Assembly: GCA_046566145.1 (NCBI GenBank)
Contig: JBKHXF010000021.1
Span: 1-64,000 of the forward strand
Length of the DNA stretch: 64,000 nt
Origin: JBKHXF01 sp046566145
GTDB taxonomy: Bacteria > Actinomycetota > Nitriliruptoria > Nitriliruptorales > Nitriliruptoraceae
Direction: 5' to 3'
In this document: one piece after another, positions 63,049-64,000 of the stretch
Layout of the letters: every line of letters starts with the position of its first letter
Numbering within the stretch: position 1 is the stretch's first letter
The notes under the pieces: model-generated
The model's input: only the letters and a program-made list of their open reading frames with translations
The model's database searches: none
What the model was told of the DNA's origin: nothing
Made by a program: the position numbers and the translations under genes

Positions 63049-63708
63049 TCACTTCTCGAGGCGGTAGCCCGCGCCCCGGATCGTGCGGATGCGGTCCTGG
63101 CCGAGCTTGCGGCGCAGGTACCCGACGTACACGTCCACGACGTTGGAACCCGGGTCGTGGTCGAACCCCCACACGTGGTCGAGGATCTGCTCGCGGGTGA
63201 GGACCTGGCCGGGGTGCCGGAAGAACAGCTCCGCGAGCGCGAACTCCCGGGTCGTGAGGTCCTCGGTCGTGCCGTCGAGCTCGACCTGTCGGGTGCGCAG
63301 GTCGAGGACCACGCCACCCACCTCGATGCGCGTGACCTCACGCTGGCCCTGCTCGCGCAGCCGGGCACGGACCCGGGCGAGCAGCTCGGCGAAGGAGAAC
63401 GGCTTCGTGATGTAGTCGTCGGCGCCGCCCTCGAGGCCCCGGACGGTGTCCTCCACCGAGTCGCGCGCGGTCAGGATGATGACCGGCATCGCCGACCCGG
63501 ACGAGCGCAGCTCGTGCAGGACCGAGTACCCGTCGCGGACGGGCAGGCCCAGGTCGAGGATGAGCAGGTCGAACGCGCCCGACCGGGCGAGCTGCAGCGC
63601 CTGCTCGCCGTCAGCGACCGCGGTCGTCACGAAGCCGGAGGCGCGCAGGCCCTTCTCCACGAAGGACGTGATGCGCTCCTTGTCCTCGGCGATCAGCACG
63701 TGGTGCAC
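63049..63708 (-). CDS. OmpR-family response regulator
   Basis: 219 residues. Receiver: acidic pocket in IAEDKE, phosphoacceptor Asp52 (LLILDLGLP), Thr80 and Lys102 (TKPF). The C-terminal winged helix ends in the OmpR signature: LTTREFALAELFFRHPGQVLTREQILDHVWG, then VDVYVGYLRRKLG, and IRTIRGAGYRLEK. GTG 63708 has GAGGAA seven bases upstream. The cognate kinase gene lies upstream by 57 bases. Confidence 0.95.
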   Translation of the reverse strand: MHHVLIAEDKERITSFVEKGLRASGFVTTAVADGEQALQLARSGAFDLLILDLGLPVRDGYSVLHELRSSGSAMPVIILTARDSVEDTVRGLEGGADDYITKPFSFAELLARVRARLREQGQREVTRIEVGGVVLDLRTRQVELDGTTEDLTTREFALAELFFRHPGQVLTREQILDHVWGFDHDPGSNVVDVYVGYLRRKLGQDRIRTIRGAGYRLEK

Positions 63709-63765
63709 GTCGGTTCCTCGGGGGTGGGGAGGGGGCGGGGGTGGGTGGTCGGTCGTCCGGCGGGG

Positions 63766-63999
63766 TCAGGTCGTGACGGCGGTGTCCGGCACGTCGGCGC
63801 GCCGCGGGGTCGCGGGCAGGACGAGCCGGAAGGTCGCGCCGCCGCCGGGGGTGTCGACGACCTCGGCGACCCCGCCGTGGGCCTCCGCGATGGCGGCCAC
63901 GATGGCGAGGCCGAGCCCGGCCCCGTCGGCCGCGGCGCGCTCGCCGCGGGCGAAGCGCTGGAACACCCGGTCCCGGTGCTCCGCCGGGACACCGGGCCC
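63766..63999 (-). CDS. Sensor histidine kinase, C-terminal ATPase end only
   Basis: The last 77 codons: the G1/F/G2 boxes of the HATPase domain read FQRFARGERAAADGAGLGLAIVAAIAEAHGG, then a closing strand GGATFRLVLPATPR. The start lies beyond the right edge. Same strand and 57 bases from the response regulator, so the two form a two-component system, with the kinase upstream. Confidence 0.9.
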   Translation of the reverse strand, partial: GPGVPAEHRDRVFQRFARGERAAADGAGLGLAIVAAIAEAHGGVAEVVDTPGGGATFRLVLPATPRRADVPDTAVTT

Positions 64000-64000
64000 G

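Overview
The window is a stretch of chromosome from a very GC-rich actinobacterium (roughly three quarters G+C by eye). GTG and TTG starts are common and coding is dense on both strands. Actinobacterial markers include a mycothiol S-conjugate amidase (Mca), a FolP2-type dihydropteroate synthase paralogue beside a DivIVA-domain protein, a sigE-rseA-htrA-tatB-mrp block laid out as in mycobacteria, DUF222/HNH (13E12-type) proteins under LexA boxes, and a surface protein ending in an LAxTG class E sortase signal. The exact taxon cannot be fixed from sequence alone; a deep-branching actinobacterial lineage is my low-confidence guess. I see no tRNA, rRNA, CRISPR array, prophage or insertion sequence.

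Layout. 1-2.6 kb: start of a DUF222/HNH gene with a LexA box, folP2-like and DivIVA-domain genes sharing a divergent promoter, and an alpha/beta hydrolase. 2.7-8 kb: an SRPBCC protein, an EamA transporter and a phenylacetyl-CoA epoxidase operon (paaXA-B-C-D, minus strand) in which the repressor PaaX and the catalytic subunit PaaA form one uninterrupted reading frame. 8-15 kb: a lipoprotein, two FlK-like hotdog thioesterases, a cupin, leucyl aminopeptidase, an IlvG-like ThDP enzyme and membrane proteins. 15-21 kb: an O-methyltransferase, then the envelope-stress cluster sigE, rseA, an RseB-like protein, htrA, tatB, a PAP2 phosphatase and mrp. 21-27.5 kb: a PilB/GspE ATPase fused to a CheY-like receiver, an LppM-like lipoprotein, a Nudix hydrolase, an acyl-CoA dehydrogenase and an alkyltransferase-like protein without the active cysteine. 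27.6-31.3 kb: a full DUF222/HNH gene with a second LexA box, then an ECF sigma factor overlapping a membrane-anchored kelch-type propeller protein. 31.5-40.5 kb: DUF2277, a fungalysin-like protease, a PHP phosphoesterase, a FHA-LuxR fusion, a tight HerA-like ATPase/ParA/zinc-ribbon cluster and a DUF885 protein. 40.5-48.7 kb: a DEAD-box helicase with a long Arg/Ser-rich tail, a TetR regulator whose probable operator covers the -10 of the divergent acyl-CoA dehydrogenase, an unknown divergent pair and an AidB-like dehydrogenase. 48.8-64 kb: a giant CSLREA/beta-helix surface protein, TrmH, FxsA, crotonyl-CoA carboxylase/reductase, a CinA-like protein, Mca, an MFS exporter, a cupredoxin lipoprotein beside an internally duplicated lipoprotein, a glutamate-cysteine ligase-like protein and a two-component system cut by the right edge.

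Regulatory grammar is unusually readable. TA steps are rare, yet a TANNNT -10 hexamer (TACCCT, TAGCGT, TACCGT and similar) precedes many starts on both strands. At several genes it ends only 6-8 nt before the start codon, which implies leaderless mRNAs. Metabolically the window combines aromatic (phenylacetate) catabolism, acyl-CoA oxidation and a reductive carboxylating enoyl-CoA step with envelope stress sensing and thiol protection.
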